Notes: generated by a model from the letters alone, not told the origin. Positions 23,040-39,226 are shown, counted from the first letter of the stretch. The stretch is 64,000 nt of DNA from Nymphaea colorata (GCF_008831285.2 NC_045145.1:7498802-7562801), one strand, 5' to 3'. A program made the numbers and translations.

Positions 23040-25600
23040 ACTTGTAATCAAGGGTGTAAGATACATGTAATTCAATCTTCAAGGAAACATAGAATGAGAG
23101 ATAGAAATTCAAGGCTATTATCAAGGGTTCATGAGATACCAATTAATCAAATCTTCAAGTAAACAACATGAATTGGAGGTCTTACGAATATTAAACTCAA
23201 CGACGCCAGTCACATCAATACCTGTAACTCTATCATCCAACCTCTCTCCCTCCTCTGTCTCTCTCTTTTCCTCGCTCTCTTTCACCTCCTACATGTGCCC
23301 CCTTTTACTGCAACTCGACATCAAACAACACAAGATGTTCTCTCCCTACTTCATTTCGTCTTTCTGTCTATGCATTTGTTTGTTTTCCATTTTTCCCCTC
23401 AATCTTTTTCTCTTCTTCTTGGCTGCATTTTTTATCGAATGATGCAACAACATGCTCTTAGCTTCTTTGTTGGTGTAATGAGTTGATTTTGGTGACATTC
23501 TTCTCTACCGTAGATTTGAATATCTACCGAAAATTGGTGGGAGTTCTAATTTGTAGCAGCCATCTGAAGACCTTCTTTCTTTGCTTCTGTTGATTTAAAT
23601 AGATACATGTAATGTTATTGATGTTCCTGGATGTCTTCCTCTGTTATTTCATTCATATGGTTAATATGGAATGGGTCTATAATAAGAACAGAAGTAGTAG
23701 CAAATGGAACAAGAAATACTACCATCTATGTCCTCTTCTATGGATGAACGCATAAAAGAAAGAAAAAAGTATTCTGTCTTTCACAAGAATTTTTTAGTAG
23801 ATGGTCTCAAGGCACACTTGAAACTGGAAAACGCAAGATCATGAGGATTGGAGACCCAAATGAAACTTAGATCCTTGTTAATTTGACCTTGGAAAGGGCA
23901 GAGCAAATCTTTTTTTCCCCATATCGGATAGCTCAGATAGACTGGTTGGAATAGTGGCCAGACTATAATGTAGAAGGCTAATTTACCGTCTAGGATGCCA
24001 ATCTTTGCAACGGCTATTTTTCTAGCGTGGATATTAGTTCAGTTTTATCACGCGGTGGACAATATTTCAGAGATTTTAATCAATATCAATCATACAATAG
24101 ACACAAATTTTGTCCCTGGATATTTATCTCTTGGTAATTAATCCATGGACTAAAATCCATAAATTTATATCTGTGGACTTTTTTCTATGGCCATCAAAGA
24201 GGCCCTGATTGGTCAATCACGTCTAATCACATTGAACATGGTAAAAGCCACTTCAAGACACCTCACATTAATATTCTTGTCTAGGTAAACAATGTAATTT
24301 ACATATTGGAGGCTTCAATGCAAGAATCCATACACATATTCATGCATGCACTTTAAATCTAATAGACAATATAGAGACGTGGTCAAGACTAAAGCTATTT
24401 CGGAATCCAAAAAACCACCTTTATGTTTATTTAATTTATAGAAAATACTGCCCGCCTCCCTTTAGCTCCCACGCTGCTAACTTTTAGGTAGGTTTCGATA
24501 AACATCTTAAAAAAAAGGCTTTTTGAGTTTTATTGTCAACTGTGAGCCTTTTATATGTAAAAGCATAAACCCAAAAATTATAATAGGATCGGTAAGCTTA
24601 GAATATAATTTCTTCATAGATATGATCTGTGAGTGTAGCATAAGATAGTGAATTGGAAGGACCAAAAGTTGGTTTTTATTTTCAAATTCCTCACAAATTC
24701 TCAAACTTTTTGTTGACATCAGGTATCATTGTGTTGACCTTTCAGGTTCATACAACTCTTGAGACAAAATTTACTCAACAGCCGATATCACCTATGGTAT
24801 CTGAATTAGGGTTGCAGCCAATGATTTAAAAGAGTCCATGGAGGACATACACTTTTTAGTTTTTATTGCAATATTATATGTTTTCGTATTTGTAAACTTA
24901 TATATTTTGACATAGTATTTCTACTTGTGAAAATTGAGAATAATGCAGGGATCATGCAAGATCCTTAGGTAGCAGGTGACAGATTCACATATGAAGCAGA
25001 GGCATTATCAATTTATGGGGATGGCTGAACAGTACTAGCCATGACACTTCTCCAATGATGAACTAGAAGCATAGCCGCTCAACCCAACACCAAATCATGC
25101 TTTTCGCTATGCAATCCAAGAGTAGCTGTTGTTGACTAAACTTTAGCACTGGAAGAACAATGGAATTGTAAGTTTCTAGTACTAACACTTGCAGAAATCA
25201 TTAGTTCCACATCATGCTGTTATAATTGTAGAAATTGCTGTTATATTCATCATGTTGCAGATACATAGCAGTCTGATGAGAGCACATGTTAAGGATCACT
25301 TAATCCCTTTGTTTTGTTACTCAATTGTGACCATGTATGATGTGGAGATTATGTATAGTATGCTAGAAGAGTACATGGCGCTAGAATAGCCCACCAACAA
25401 GTACAGAGGGAGAATATAAATTAGTTGTCTTGCTGAATGGGGCAAGAAATTTAATTCAGCATGCTTAGTTTGTAGCAAAGACTTTCCTTTGTTTCAATGA
25501 AATGTAAGGACTCTTACTTTGTATAAAGACTTCCTTTTAGTTTGTGGTAGACATCCATTTGTTTTTCATAATGTGGTGCACTTGTTAATAAAAGTCATTT
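23040..25600. other. AT-rich intergenic, no recognised feature
   Basis: Includes a pyrimidine-rich stretch at 23230-23430. The reading frames found resemble nothing I know. Confidence 0.5.
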
Positions 25601-25835
25601 GTAATGTCGTCGGCATGTTACAAAGAGATCAATCAGCAACATTGTTGCTTAGCGTTATGAAAACAATCAGTCACAATTTTTTTGGTAGCACACTTGCTAA
25701 TGTAAGGACTGTGTTACTAAAGATATTCAATTATGTGTTTTCAACGTTATTAAATGTTAGAATTCTTGTGACATACCATAGGCCAAGTCAAGCAACAAGG
25801 AAGCTGCAAATATATTTACCATTAGTCTAATGCAA
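25600..25835 (+). pseudogene. Copia RNase H C-terminal fragment (copy B)
   Basis: Plus-strand counterpart of 22690-23005. From the AGAGATCAATCAG block (25625) to TATATTTACCA (about 25822) it aligns almost base for base with the complement of the other copy. I judge roughly 80-85% identity by eye. Past that point the two diverge. The SNKEAANIFT motif is readable, then decays. Confidence 0.6.
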
Positions 25836-26519
25836 ATGCTGATAATGGACCTATTCCTAATAAAGGACAAAACATATCATGTTTTTTATGTTATCTCATG
25901 TACCTTGTTGTTTCCTTTCCCTCTAAACCTCTAGCAATTTACTTTCTTGTTGTCTCATGAGCAAAATGTACTTGTTAATCTGCTAATAACTATCCAAGGG
26001 CTATTATAGAAGATATACATTCTATCCTATTTGACTCCTTTCTATCTTCTTGTCTGTATCCTATTTTTTTGTTCCTTTTATGCTTCTCTGCATATCTATA
26101 GGTTGCAATAGTGAACAACCATAAACTGAATATTTTATGAACAAAAGTTATATGAGATTGAGAATTATGTTCTTGTGGTATTAAAATATTCTTGATCTCA
26201 TTTTAGTGAATGGTGTGTAGGAACATCTGCTAGCACTGAGGTCCTATAGTGAGAAAAAGGTATGAAGCTTCTTTGTATGACAATTTGAAATTGTACTTGT
26301 CTTTGGTGATGCAACTTTCAACCAGGAAGTCCCACTCTCCACAGGTGAGAAGCTACAAAAGAGGAAGATGTAGATGAAGTTGGATCTAAAGCTAGAGTTA
26401 ATAATTCATAATTTTTTGTATATCTTCTTTAATTGCAATAATTTTTTTTTCTTCAATATTGTAAGGAATACATATGAGAACAATAAACTTGAACGTTTCT
26501 GTTTAATGACTCTCTCTCT

Positions 26520-26521
<2 letters not shown>

Positions 26522-26581
<60 letters not shown>

Positions 26582-26686
26582 ATATATATATATATATATC
26601 TATATATATATATATATCTATATATATATATATATATCTATATATATATATATATCTATATATATATATATATATCTATATATATG
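26522..26686. repeat. AT microsatellite with ordered C interruptions
   Basis: A long TA run (26522-26579), then TA blocks interrupted by single C bases at 26580, 26600, 26618, 26638, 26656 and 26676. The spacings 20, 18, 20, 18, 20 give a 38-base higher-order unit. Confidence 0.95.
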
Positions 26687-26699
26687 GGGTGTCTAGGTG

Positions 26700-28516
26700 A
26701 TGCAAGTCTTCATCGTTAGCTGTGAATCTTTTTCACATTGCCAGCATCTCGATGGTCTAAGGATATACATGTACATGCCTAGACAAGACATCAGAGCAAA
26801 ATAACCCTAGAAAACCTCCCACAACCCCTACATTGAGTCTGGTTGGGTCTAGGATGAGTGCTAATGCAGCTCGAACTAAGACTTAGACCAAGACTTCAAA
26901 TTTTAGCTTGTCTTTAGCTAAACATTTTTTTGAGTATCCAGTTAAAATTTTACCAACTCTTTTGGCTTCTCTAGGAATAGCTCAAGTGTGAAGTGCCAAA
27001 GGAAGGAACAAGCCCTATTTATAAGAAAGAGAAGGGGCAAACCCCTTTCTCCTCATCAATATAGGACTAAACTTTTGACACACCCTCTCCTCTCTCATAA
27101 CTTAAAACCATAAGTTAAAAGCATGATTTCATCTGAATTTTACTTGGTGCGAACTCATTCGAACTCCCAATTTGATGCCATGAAGAGCCACATGTGCATG
27201 AAAAAGTGATGATCGATTCTTGATACAATGCTCAGATTGACATCAAGTGTGGAAAAGGAATGATGCAAAAATATGTAGAGGAGAAAACACACTTTTAAAC
27301 CTGTTTTAAAACTGATATAAATAAAAAAGAAATCATTCCAGCCACATACCGGTACTGATTTTGATTTCATCTATGCCAAAGCACACAACAAAGAATTCTG
27401 CATGTTTCAAGTGCTTATGTTTGGATTGACATTAAGCATGAAATGAGAGAATCACGCTAGATTTTTTAGATATAATGTGCATTCAACTTACATGTGCATC
27501 CTAGATCTAGGTTTGATGTTGAGACCTAGATCCAGATCCATATCTAAGGAAAATTCTAGAACATGAATTTGGATCTGGTATTCGAATTTAGATTGTGTTT
27601 TGATATATGGGATTTGAAATGGGACTAATGGATCTAGGTCTATATAAAGATAGATATCAGATCAAAGGCATGGATATGAGATTCAGATATGGAAATAAGA
27701 CATCAGTATATGATCTGGATCAGTAATCTGAAATTGAAATGTGAAACTTGACTTGAGTAAGTTCAAATGCAAGACATGGGCAAGAACTGAGTTAGATTCA
27801 GTTTTTCACAAAAATTGGGTTCAGACCTATGTTGTGCATAGGCTCAGGCTAGGTGTTGTTTTTGGAAAATTCAATTTGAATGTGAAATTGGAGTAATCTA
27901 AGCCTGGGCTCAAGCCTATCAGATCTAAAAATTTATATGAAAAGCTAACTTAGGTTGATATGGCTTCTAAGTTACATTTTATGAAAAATACGTGCATGGT
28001 GGTAAATGATCAAAATACCCTTGTGTGTGATTTTGGGTTGAAATAGGTTCAAATAAGGGGATCGACTTCAACTGAGGTTCTATGAGTCAATGAAAATCAT
28101 AAACCAAAGTATATGTGACACATACCCTATGTTTATGCAAAAGAATGTAGCTCAAAGTAATTACCAATTTGTCCATGTGTATATTTTTAGAGTTTAAGAT
28201 AATTTTTCTCAATCTAAGCCCTGCTTCTTGAAGAAATAAACTTTCTCTCCATTAAGGTAAAACTTGTTTTAACTTGGTTGAACTAAAAATCACAGTTTTA
28301 AGTCCCCAGCTAATTTGAGCTACATGGGAGCTGGTTCTAGATTGGGATAACCATGTGAGTTGACTCTAGCGATTACTAGGGTCATGTAAAATCGAAAAAT
28401 GACCTAATTGTTCAAATGTTAGGTACTTGAAATTTGATCTTTGAAAATCAATTTGGAAATCTCATGGTGAAGAGTAAAATGGTCATTTGGAGTCGCAAAA
28501 TTTTTGATTGTTCACA
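26700..28516 (-). repeat. LTR-like dispersed repeat debris
   Basis: A minus-strand TATA-like CTTATAAATAGGGC lies at about 27015-27028. The stretch 28300-28516 recurs in reverse orientation at about 47827-48200. Both copies lose similarity right after TTCACA, suggesting a true element end at 28516. The middle part (27480-27800) is made of degenerate GGATCTAGGT/GATTTGGATCT runs. I read it as remains of a long LTR. No coding region is attached. Confidence 0.4.
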
Positions 28517-29044
28517 GTATAGTTCTTCACCTTATACATATATTCGTTAAAATTGAAAATCTTATCTCTAGCCAGGTTAACAAGCATAAGATTGTTGGAA
28601 CCATTTCAATTATTTGTCAACCAAATTAGTTCAACAATCAAGTGTTTCTTTTTACTTATGGATGTATGTCAAAGGAACGGTATTAATCGATCTCTTGTAA
28701 AATTGATAAAGCTTTTTAAGATAAGATTAGTTTCTTCTATTGTAAATGCAAAATTTGCTATGTTTCTTTATTTACCAGCTATAATGCTAAAGGCCTCAAA
28801 CTCAAGTACGTTTGTCCTACTATGCTTACTCCCAAAGCGTGCACTAGCAAAGCAAAATGCTTTTGACCATTGTGCAATTAGGTAAAAGAAGCACTCGTTT
28901 GCAAAGAAGTTATTAGTATCTCATCTATTTCACTGGCTGCCAAGAGAACTGGCAAGGGAGTTAAAATTTTGAAGTCCTTTATGGGTCTGAAAGTGTCAAA
29001 AAACCAAAAATCAGGCTCCATAGAGTGACTGTAAGATGAGGCCT

Positions 29045-29318
29045 ACTTGCTTGTATAATCATATTAAACTAGGAAAAACAGCAATAGGGGCTGGAAATTG
29101 GTTCATGGAGTTCTTGGAAAAGGCTCTAGAAATAGATACCAAATGATCAAGGGGCCCATGACTAAAGAAGGAAGAAAATACAGCTTCTGCTCACATTCTC
29201 TTGTACTTAAAACCAGAATTTGGTGGAGGTGGAGCAGTTTGTTTCCAGTAAAAGACCTCTGCATCCTAAAGATTTAGTGATTGCAAGAAAGTTGAGTGTC
29301 AAAAGCAAAAACTCATGA
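29045..29318 (+). pseudogene. C-terminal fragment of a DUF936/DUF6857-type plant gene
   Basis: Two blocks in different frames resemble the C-terminus of plant DUF936/DUF6857 proteins as I remember them. The first is about 29045-29152, GAGNWFMEFLEKALE followed by a stop. The second is about 29217-29318, NLVEVEQFVSSKRPLHP then KDLVIARKL, ending in a natural-looking TGA at 29316-29318. One frameshift and one stop between them show decay. The function of this family is not well defined. Upstream sequence (28550-29040) gives no readable continuation, so this is a fragment, possibly carried here by a transposon. Confidence 0.55.
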
Positions 29319-31510
29319 TCAGCATCTCAATGGTTCTAAGATCAGTATCTTATTGGTTTCCTCAACTTATGCATCATTTGTTCAGCCATTGTTTCATCTT
29401 GTGAGTTTGCCTTTTAGAAATGGAATCATTATTCTGTATCAAAAGTATTTTTCTCCTTCATCTTTGTGTGTTTTTCTTACTATGGTTAAGCACTTTGAGA
29501 TTCTTGCTTTATGATTTTACACCATGGCTTGCATTGAAAAGACATTTACTTCAACTTTTTAATTGTTTTTTACTTCCTTTACTGTACATGACAATTTGTG
29601 ATGGATAATCAATTAATGTAAAACTATGCCTTCAACTTCAACCAGAAAATTGAGCCACTCTGTCATGCTGAAGGTTAGGGCATTTTCCAAACCTATTGAC
29701 TGCCCCAGAGGACAAGAAGTCAAAAGAACCATGAGAAAAAAGAGAGTAACATAATTCAAGGCACAATCTGTTGGTCCTTTACACCTAAGGGCCGCACTTA
29801 TTAGTATAATTGTGTGAAGAGGCCAACGATTAAAGGCTGAATGGGAAAAACAAAGGCCCTAGTAAAAAAAAAAAAACCTTTAGAACTCTACCTACAACAG
29901 GTCCCCTTGCATCTCCCCTTCTCTGTGTGTACAAAGCAAACACTCTGGCAGTCCAAAGAGTAAATGCCAATGATGTTCCTCCATGGCTACAATTAGTATA
30001 TGATGAAAGGAAATTACCCATCGGTTGCTGAGGTTCATTTCTTTTGTCTTGAACAATATCAAAGTTACAAATTATAGCAAAGTTCCAACCAATGGTGCAC
30101 AAGATGGCATGCCATTTTCCCCTTCGAATATTTGGAACTATGCTTTTACTATTATTGTCAAGACCATCGTCCAAGTCTTCTTTACTGGATTAGTTTTCAG
30201 ATTCACCATGAAGTGATGGTGGGTGTGTGTCATCCTTCTACAAGAATGGGAACTTCTAAAAAGAGAAATAAATCATTCTTTTGAGGTTATTTTGTAGTTT
30301 TATAGATAAGGATCGGCTTTTGTGATATAAAAAATGATATTTTTTACAAAAATGTCACATAAGGATATGGAATAAATTCTCATCAGTAGAAAAAACAAAG
30401 ACTCATCTGATTTTTTTTTTGGTAATTACTCTTTGTCACTATATTATATTCTTACTATTTGCTAATATTATGTGGTTTCAAGTTAAAAAAACTTCACTCT
30501 AAGTTCTTAATAGATAGTTTTTCATAAAAATTATGATTCTGTAAAAGGTTTACGAAAAAAAAAACTTTCTCAAAATGATTATTAAGAGACAAACTTGATC
30601 AGATCAATAATTTATCAAAAAGAGGAAGAAAATCAAAGATGGTATTTCCTATTTATGGTACACACTTTACAACAATGATCATGACCCTCTCTCTCATGCA
30701 TGCACATGTACAAAATGTTAGAAAACTATCTTGATCTTATGTTTCTAATGTGGGTGTCATGCATGTTTGATTTTAAGTCTCGAACCATTAATTTTGGGAC
30801 TTGGCACAACATTGGTCAGTCCATGTTAGGGATATATGCATTCCAATGCAAATGCTCTACTTTTTAATTTCATCTTTGTTTTTTTTTAATTGCATAGAAT
30901 TCATGTGTTAACATAGCATAAGTTTATCTACTAGTAAGTTTATGTACTAGTATGTAATCTTTAGGTATTAGACTATTTAAAACTTATGGGTGGCCATATT
31001 TGCCAACATTACTTTACTTGATACTAATAGTTGATTATATTCTAGGAAACAAAGACATGGGTGATAGAACACTACAATTTTTATTCGCATGTCTGTGTGT
31101 ATTATTCATGATATGGATGTTGCAGATGTCTGTAATGTGCACATGAACAAAGAAAAAACTAAAATACACATCTAAAATTTTTTGTATGCATCTTCAGCCA
31201 CGCAACATTTGTTGCTTCCAAGGCACTATTTTTTGGTGGAAATCGCAAATGTGTTCTTATATTAGTTATGTATTTATTATATGTTCTATTACTCTTTTGA
31301 TATTGATATGTTTTCTTTTAACAGTTAGATAGTATACAATAAAGAAATGTGATTGTTGAAGATGGAAGTTCAAAGTTGGATATAGACAGATACATAACTT
31401 ATTTCTTTTTACTACAATATATGACTTTGTAATTAAGTATAAGCTCTATTAAAAATATTTTTTTTCCTTTTAGAACATATTTTGAATATATGAAAGGACT
31501 TAATTCATCA
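29319..31510. other. AT-rich intergenic, no recognised gene
   Basis: Short unrelated frames only. CACTACAA occurs at 31070-31077. It could be the left terminus of the CACTA relic, but the adjoining three bases do not match the right flank at 42561-42563. Confidence 0.4.
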
Positions 31511-31514
31511 ATTT

Positions 31515-34330
31515 TGCCATGGCAAGCAGTGTGGTAGTTGATGAAAAAATGAGGTGTCATTGTCTAAAAGTTAACAATTACTTGTATCAATCAACAAGAA
31601 ATGCTTTTGGTCATATGATATGCTTCGGTTTTGTTCAAAGCTATCACATTAACATTATCATGATGAGTTAGTTTTGCGATACCAAAGTAAGCTTGATGAG
31701 ACTATCGAAGGTGATGAAAATGTTATGGATTAGTTTATTAGAGATGCATTTGGAGTACATTTGAAGGATACGACTGATGAACATGTAGATGTGGACATCA
31801 ACAATGAAAGTTTGTACATAGATGCTCAATTATGCTAAACAAGAATTATACCTTGGACGTGACAAATTTTAAAGTTATCTTTTAGTATTTAATTGTATCA
31901 CATAAAGTGTTTGTATGGATAGAGCAATAAAACATTTGATATGCTATTGGAGTTATTAGAAGAAGCATTTCTCAAAGACGTACAAATACCAGTCATATTA
32001 TAAGATAAAAAAGTTATTCAAACATTTAGATATGATTTGACACATGTCCTCAGAATTGTATAGTGTTTTGGAAAGAATCTACTGACAAAGATAAATATGA
32101 TGTTTATAGTGATTTACGATTGAGAGAAGATGCAAAAAAACTAATATTACTAATGAAACATCAAGTAAAACTCAAAACAATTGCAGCCAAAAGATTGCAT
32201 CACTTTTCATTAATATTAAGGCTTCCAAGGTTGTATCTATCTTTAAAAATAACTTCAGAAATAAGAAGGCATGATGAAAGACATGTTAAAGATGGTATAT
32301 TAAGACATCATGTTGATTCTTTAGCTTGGACATCCTTCAACAAATTATGTTTATATTTTGTATGGAACAATTGTAATGTTTGACTCGGTTTGGCAAGCGA
32401 TGCTTTCGACCCTTGTCATATTTTGAGCGCATCATATAGTATCTGGTTGGTCATTATTGTTGTATATAATCTACCATCATTGTATATAATCTACCACCAT
32501 GGATGTGTATGAACCAACAACCTATGATTTTTTCTTTGCTAATTTATGGGCCAACTTTTCTTGGAGAAAGGATAAATGTTTATTTGCAATCTCAATGATG
32601 AATTGAAGTTATTGCGCGATGCAGGTGTAAAAACCTATGATGCAAGCAAAAAAATTAATGTTTTCAAGTGCATATAACTTTGTGGTGGATTAATACATGA
32701 TGTTTCAACTTATGAAGATTTATCATGATGGGATAAGGCTATTATGGAAAATTTTAAAGAATTTCAAAATTATAGATGGTTATGCATCAAATAATTTAAG
32801 ATATATACATACAAAGGGCTACAAGATCTCAGGGTCAATGAGTCATCATGGCCATATGTTAATTCATCAGTTCCTTTCATTAGCCTTACAAAGATCTTTG
32901 CCAAAAATGGAAAGTGTTGTATTAATAGAGTTGTGCATATTTTTAAGGATTATGTACCAAAGTTGGAAAAGAATATGATTTGAAGGATTTTGAGGAGCAA
33001 ATTAAGTTGACATTCTGTCATATGGAAAAAAAAATTCACTAATATTTTTTGATATAATGATTCATTTACCTATTCACTTAGTTCGTGAAGTTCTATTGGG
33101 TGGTCCCGTGTAGTATTATTGGACATATCTGATCAAAAGGTAAGAGCAAACAATTTTTTTCCATTGATTTAAAAATTTTGTTAGCATGTAGATACTAATT
33201 TTACAATGATTTTTTGTATTTAAGATATATATCAAAGCTCAAACCTTACATGCAAAATAAAAGTCAACTAGAAGGATCTATGGTTGAAGGATACTTGGTC
33301 GAAAAAAGCTAAGTTTTTTCTCTAAGTATTTATGTGCCATCAAAACACACTTTAATAGGCTTGAAAGAAATTATGAAGATATTGGATCAACACAAAGTTC
33401 CATAAACTTGCAAAAAAGGACATTTCCTAGAAACATTTGAATTAACTACTATGAACAACCAAAGACTCCAATAAGTATATACATATACGTTATTCAATTA
33501 TCTCTTGGTGGTACCATACCTTCAGTAAGATATTAATTTAACTAAATTCATTATTTTGAAATGATTGTAATTGCACAATATCCAATTTCAAAATGGTTTC
33601 AAATATGCAACTTATAGACTCGATGAAAAATGATACTACAGAAGGCCTCATGAGATTTTAGCGATTGCACAATATCCAATTTCAAAATGGTTTCAAAATC
33701 ATATAAGTTATACGCACTCCTTGTATTTTTACTTTTAATATGTATTTTTACTTCATCATCTAACTCATCACTTATTTGCAATAGATTTGTTAGTTATGCC
33801 AAAATGGTACAAGCCAACAAGTGGAGGATGAATTTATTTGGCTCTTCCTACATCCTTAAAATGTGTGAAAAAATATAATGTTTTTATCATAAACGGAAAT
33901 TGATTTCATACATTTAAAAAAGAAGAAAAGAGAAGAGTTCAAAATAGCGGTATTGTTGTCGTTATATAAACTTTTAATTTTTCTAATGTAAGAAATAAAA
34001 ATCCAATTACTGATGATGTTATCTACTATGATATCATTAAGGATATCTGTGAAGTTGATTATTATGGAGATTTGAGGTTTGTTTTTTTTTTTACATGTAA
34101 ATAATTTAATGTTTTAAGTTCATATTGTAAAAGCATGAAGAATGATGAGTTTGTTTTGTGCTTGTTTACATATGCATGTATGAATGATGAACCAATCATT
34201 TGTGCATCTCAAGTTAAGCAAGTTTTTTATGTAAAAGATAAGGTTTGACATAGATTGGTAAGACATCATGAAAGTGAGACCTGAAGACTTGTTTAACATG
34301 CAAAGTGAACAGAATATGTTAGATGAAATG
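31515..34330 (+). pseudogene. CACTA (En/Spm) TNP2-type transposase relic
   Basis: TNP2 is the catalytic transposase of plant CACTA elements. Many pieces are readable across frames. Near 31905-31970: HIKCLYG then SNKTFDMLLELLEEAF. At 32063-32383: HHFSLILRLPRLYLS, then ERHVKDGILRH and DSLAWTSFNKL. Near 32460-32660: NLPPWMCM-type text followed by ELKLLRDAGVKTYDASKK. At 33053-33115: MIHLPIHLVREVLLGGPV then a stop. Near 33245-33310: GSMVEGYLVEKS. Near 34180-34250: DEPIICASQVKQVFYVKD. The order matches TNP2 proteins. Frequent stops, frameshifts and a 20-base tandem duplication at 32461-32500 inactivate it. The C-terminal part merges into unassigned AT-rich DNA. Confidence 0.88.
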
Positions 34331-37570
<3,240 letters not shown>

Positions 37571-37575
37571 CTAAC

Positions 37576-38360
37576 CAGAATTTTAGAGAACATAAACCCC
37601 TTAACTTCTTGGTTGAGATCTTCTGTATGAGGATCTTCTAGAGTGACACCTGCAGCATATAAAGTTAAGAAATACGATAAACATAAAAAGCCTCCATATA
37701 TCTAATGCAATGAGAGGTTCCCTAGTCGGTTCCTTTCTGGTGATAACATTGGCATGTAACATCCTGTTACGTGAACACCAGTAGTATTTTTTTTTTCCAA
37801 ACTCCATGCTAATGAATATTAATATTTTTTTTAGGAGGAAAAAAAATAATATCAGGAAGCTGCTAAAGCTTTAGAAAACTGCTAGACTTTTAAATTTGTC
37901 AACAATGGAAAATCCCACCTTCACCTGTAATACAATTAAATTTCCCAAAATCCATTTCTGCAATGATACAGGGAGTTCAAGTCCCTCACAGAGACATCCT
38001 TCAGCAAGTCTTACACATGCATGAAACAACTTCTTCCCCAACAAAGAATACTCCGTATTTTATATGGCATGTTCATAAATCTATGTACACCACAGCACAA
38101 AGCACATAAATATGCAAACCTAGTGACCAGACATCAATGACTTACATATGTTGCATAGAGCAAAAGAAGTATAAAAGAAATGGCAAACCTTTCTTCATAG
38201 TGCTATTGTCGAAAGCCTTCTACTCCATGTTCTTTAATGCAGGCTCCACTCCACGACCACCAAGGTTTACAGACCCACCTGCACTAACTGCACCCCAGTG
38301 CCTGGTCTCCTGTTCACATCCAGATGGTAATACTGGCCTAACAACATATCTAGCTTTTTC
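37576..38360 (-). pseudogene. Two-exon fragment of a UDP-glucose:glycoprotein glucosyltransferase gene
   Basis: UGGT is the ER folding sensor that re-glucosylates misfolded glycoproteins. Minus-strand exon A is 38360 to 38189 (172 bp). It follows the acceptor TTGCTAGCAG and reads [13 protein letters not shown], then HWGAVSAGG and [16 protein letters not shown], with a TAG replacing the Tyr codon that follows in the family. It ends at donor AAAG|GTTTGC. Exon B is 37649 to 37576 (74 bp). It follows GCTGCAG and reads [19 protein letters not shown] then MFSKIL before donor CTG|GTTAGT. The joined phase is correct (KKG|VTLED). No neighbouring UGGT exons are visible on either side. The piece therefore looks like a captured genomic fragment, intron included, between a CACTA transposase relic and a CACTA terminus. 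It comes from the N-terminal half of a protein of about 1600 residues. Confidence 0.8.
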
Positions 38361-38961
38361 CTGCTAGCAATAAAAGCAATTTAATCGGATAATGGGTGAC
38401 TGTTTTAAGGATTAAAGAAAACATAAAATTTTTCTTTCATGCTTTTCTTTTGTCCATTCAAAAAATCTAGGGAAAATAGTAAGATCTCATATTTTGGTAC
38501 AAGACGTGCAGCACTTGAGCAAAAAGAAGGGAGTGAGGAAGAGAGAACAAGCTCACCAAATAAAATATGAAAAACTCAAAGAAAGTCAACTTTCAGATAA
38601 AGAAATGGGAGATGGAAGCTTGAAATTGAAACTGTCTTAAGATTATGTATTCCAGCCTAGGAAAACGCCAAACTACCAAAGTGGCAGTATTGATGAAGCC
38701 TAACAAAATGGTTACATGGTTTAAGGCTGTCCTGCCTCTGCATCAACTAATGTTAAAAGCGATTAAGTAACTACTTTAGTTTGCTCTTAATTGAAAATTT
38801 TGTGGTGGATGCAGAATCAATTATTGCACATGGTTGACTCCCACAGTGCACCCGACTGACCTTCATGTTCAACAAGGAAGATGTGTTTGAGATGAGCACA
38901 GTGAGAGTCTGACAGTTCAGAAATATGGAAATGATCCCCAAAGATCAGTTTTGTTAGGCTT

Positions 38962-39226
38962 GTGAGCCTACTACTAGTATCCCCAACTTAATTAGCATCC
39001 TAAACATGTCACCCTGAAAATTGTCACCGTGAAAATTCATCTTCATCATCTCAAAAGAGATGATTTGATCCCCTACTACTAGTATCCCCAAGTTAAAATA
39101 TAATCAGGAAAAAAGAAACACACTTTGTGAGCCTACTACTAGCATCCCCAACTTAATTAGCATCAAAAGAGATGATTTGATCTCCTACTACTAGTATCCC
39201 CAAGTTAATTAGCATCCTAAACATGT
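38962..39226. repeat. Local repeat cluster (CTACTACTAGTATCCCCAA)
   Basis: Four copies of CTACTACTAGYATCCCCAA occur near 38968, 39073, 39133 and 39185. They alternate between a GTGAGCCTACTACTAG context and an AAAAGAGATGATTTGATC context. The whole block is a direct duplication in which the second copy lacks about 53 bases present in the first. Confidence 0.9.

Noticed and set aside
26500-26700. 108-codon Tyr-Ile frame
   Set aside because: Pure translation of the AT microsatellite.
31070-31077. CACTACAA as the left end of the CACTA element
   Set aside because: Only eight bases match the right terminus, and the adjacent three bases (GAA) do not match ACA at 42561-42563. Kept only as a possibility.
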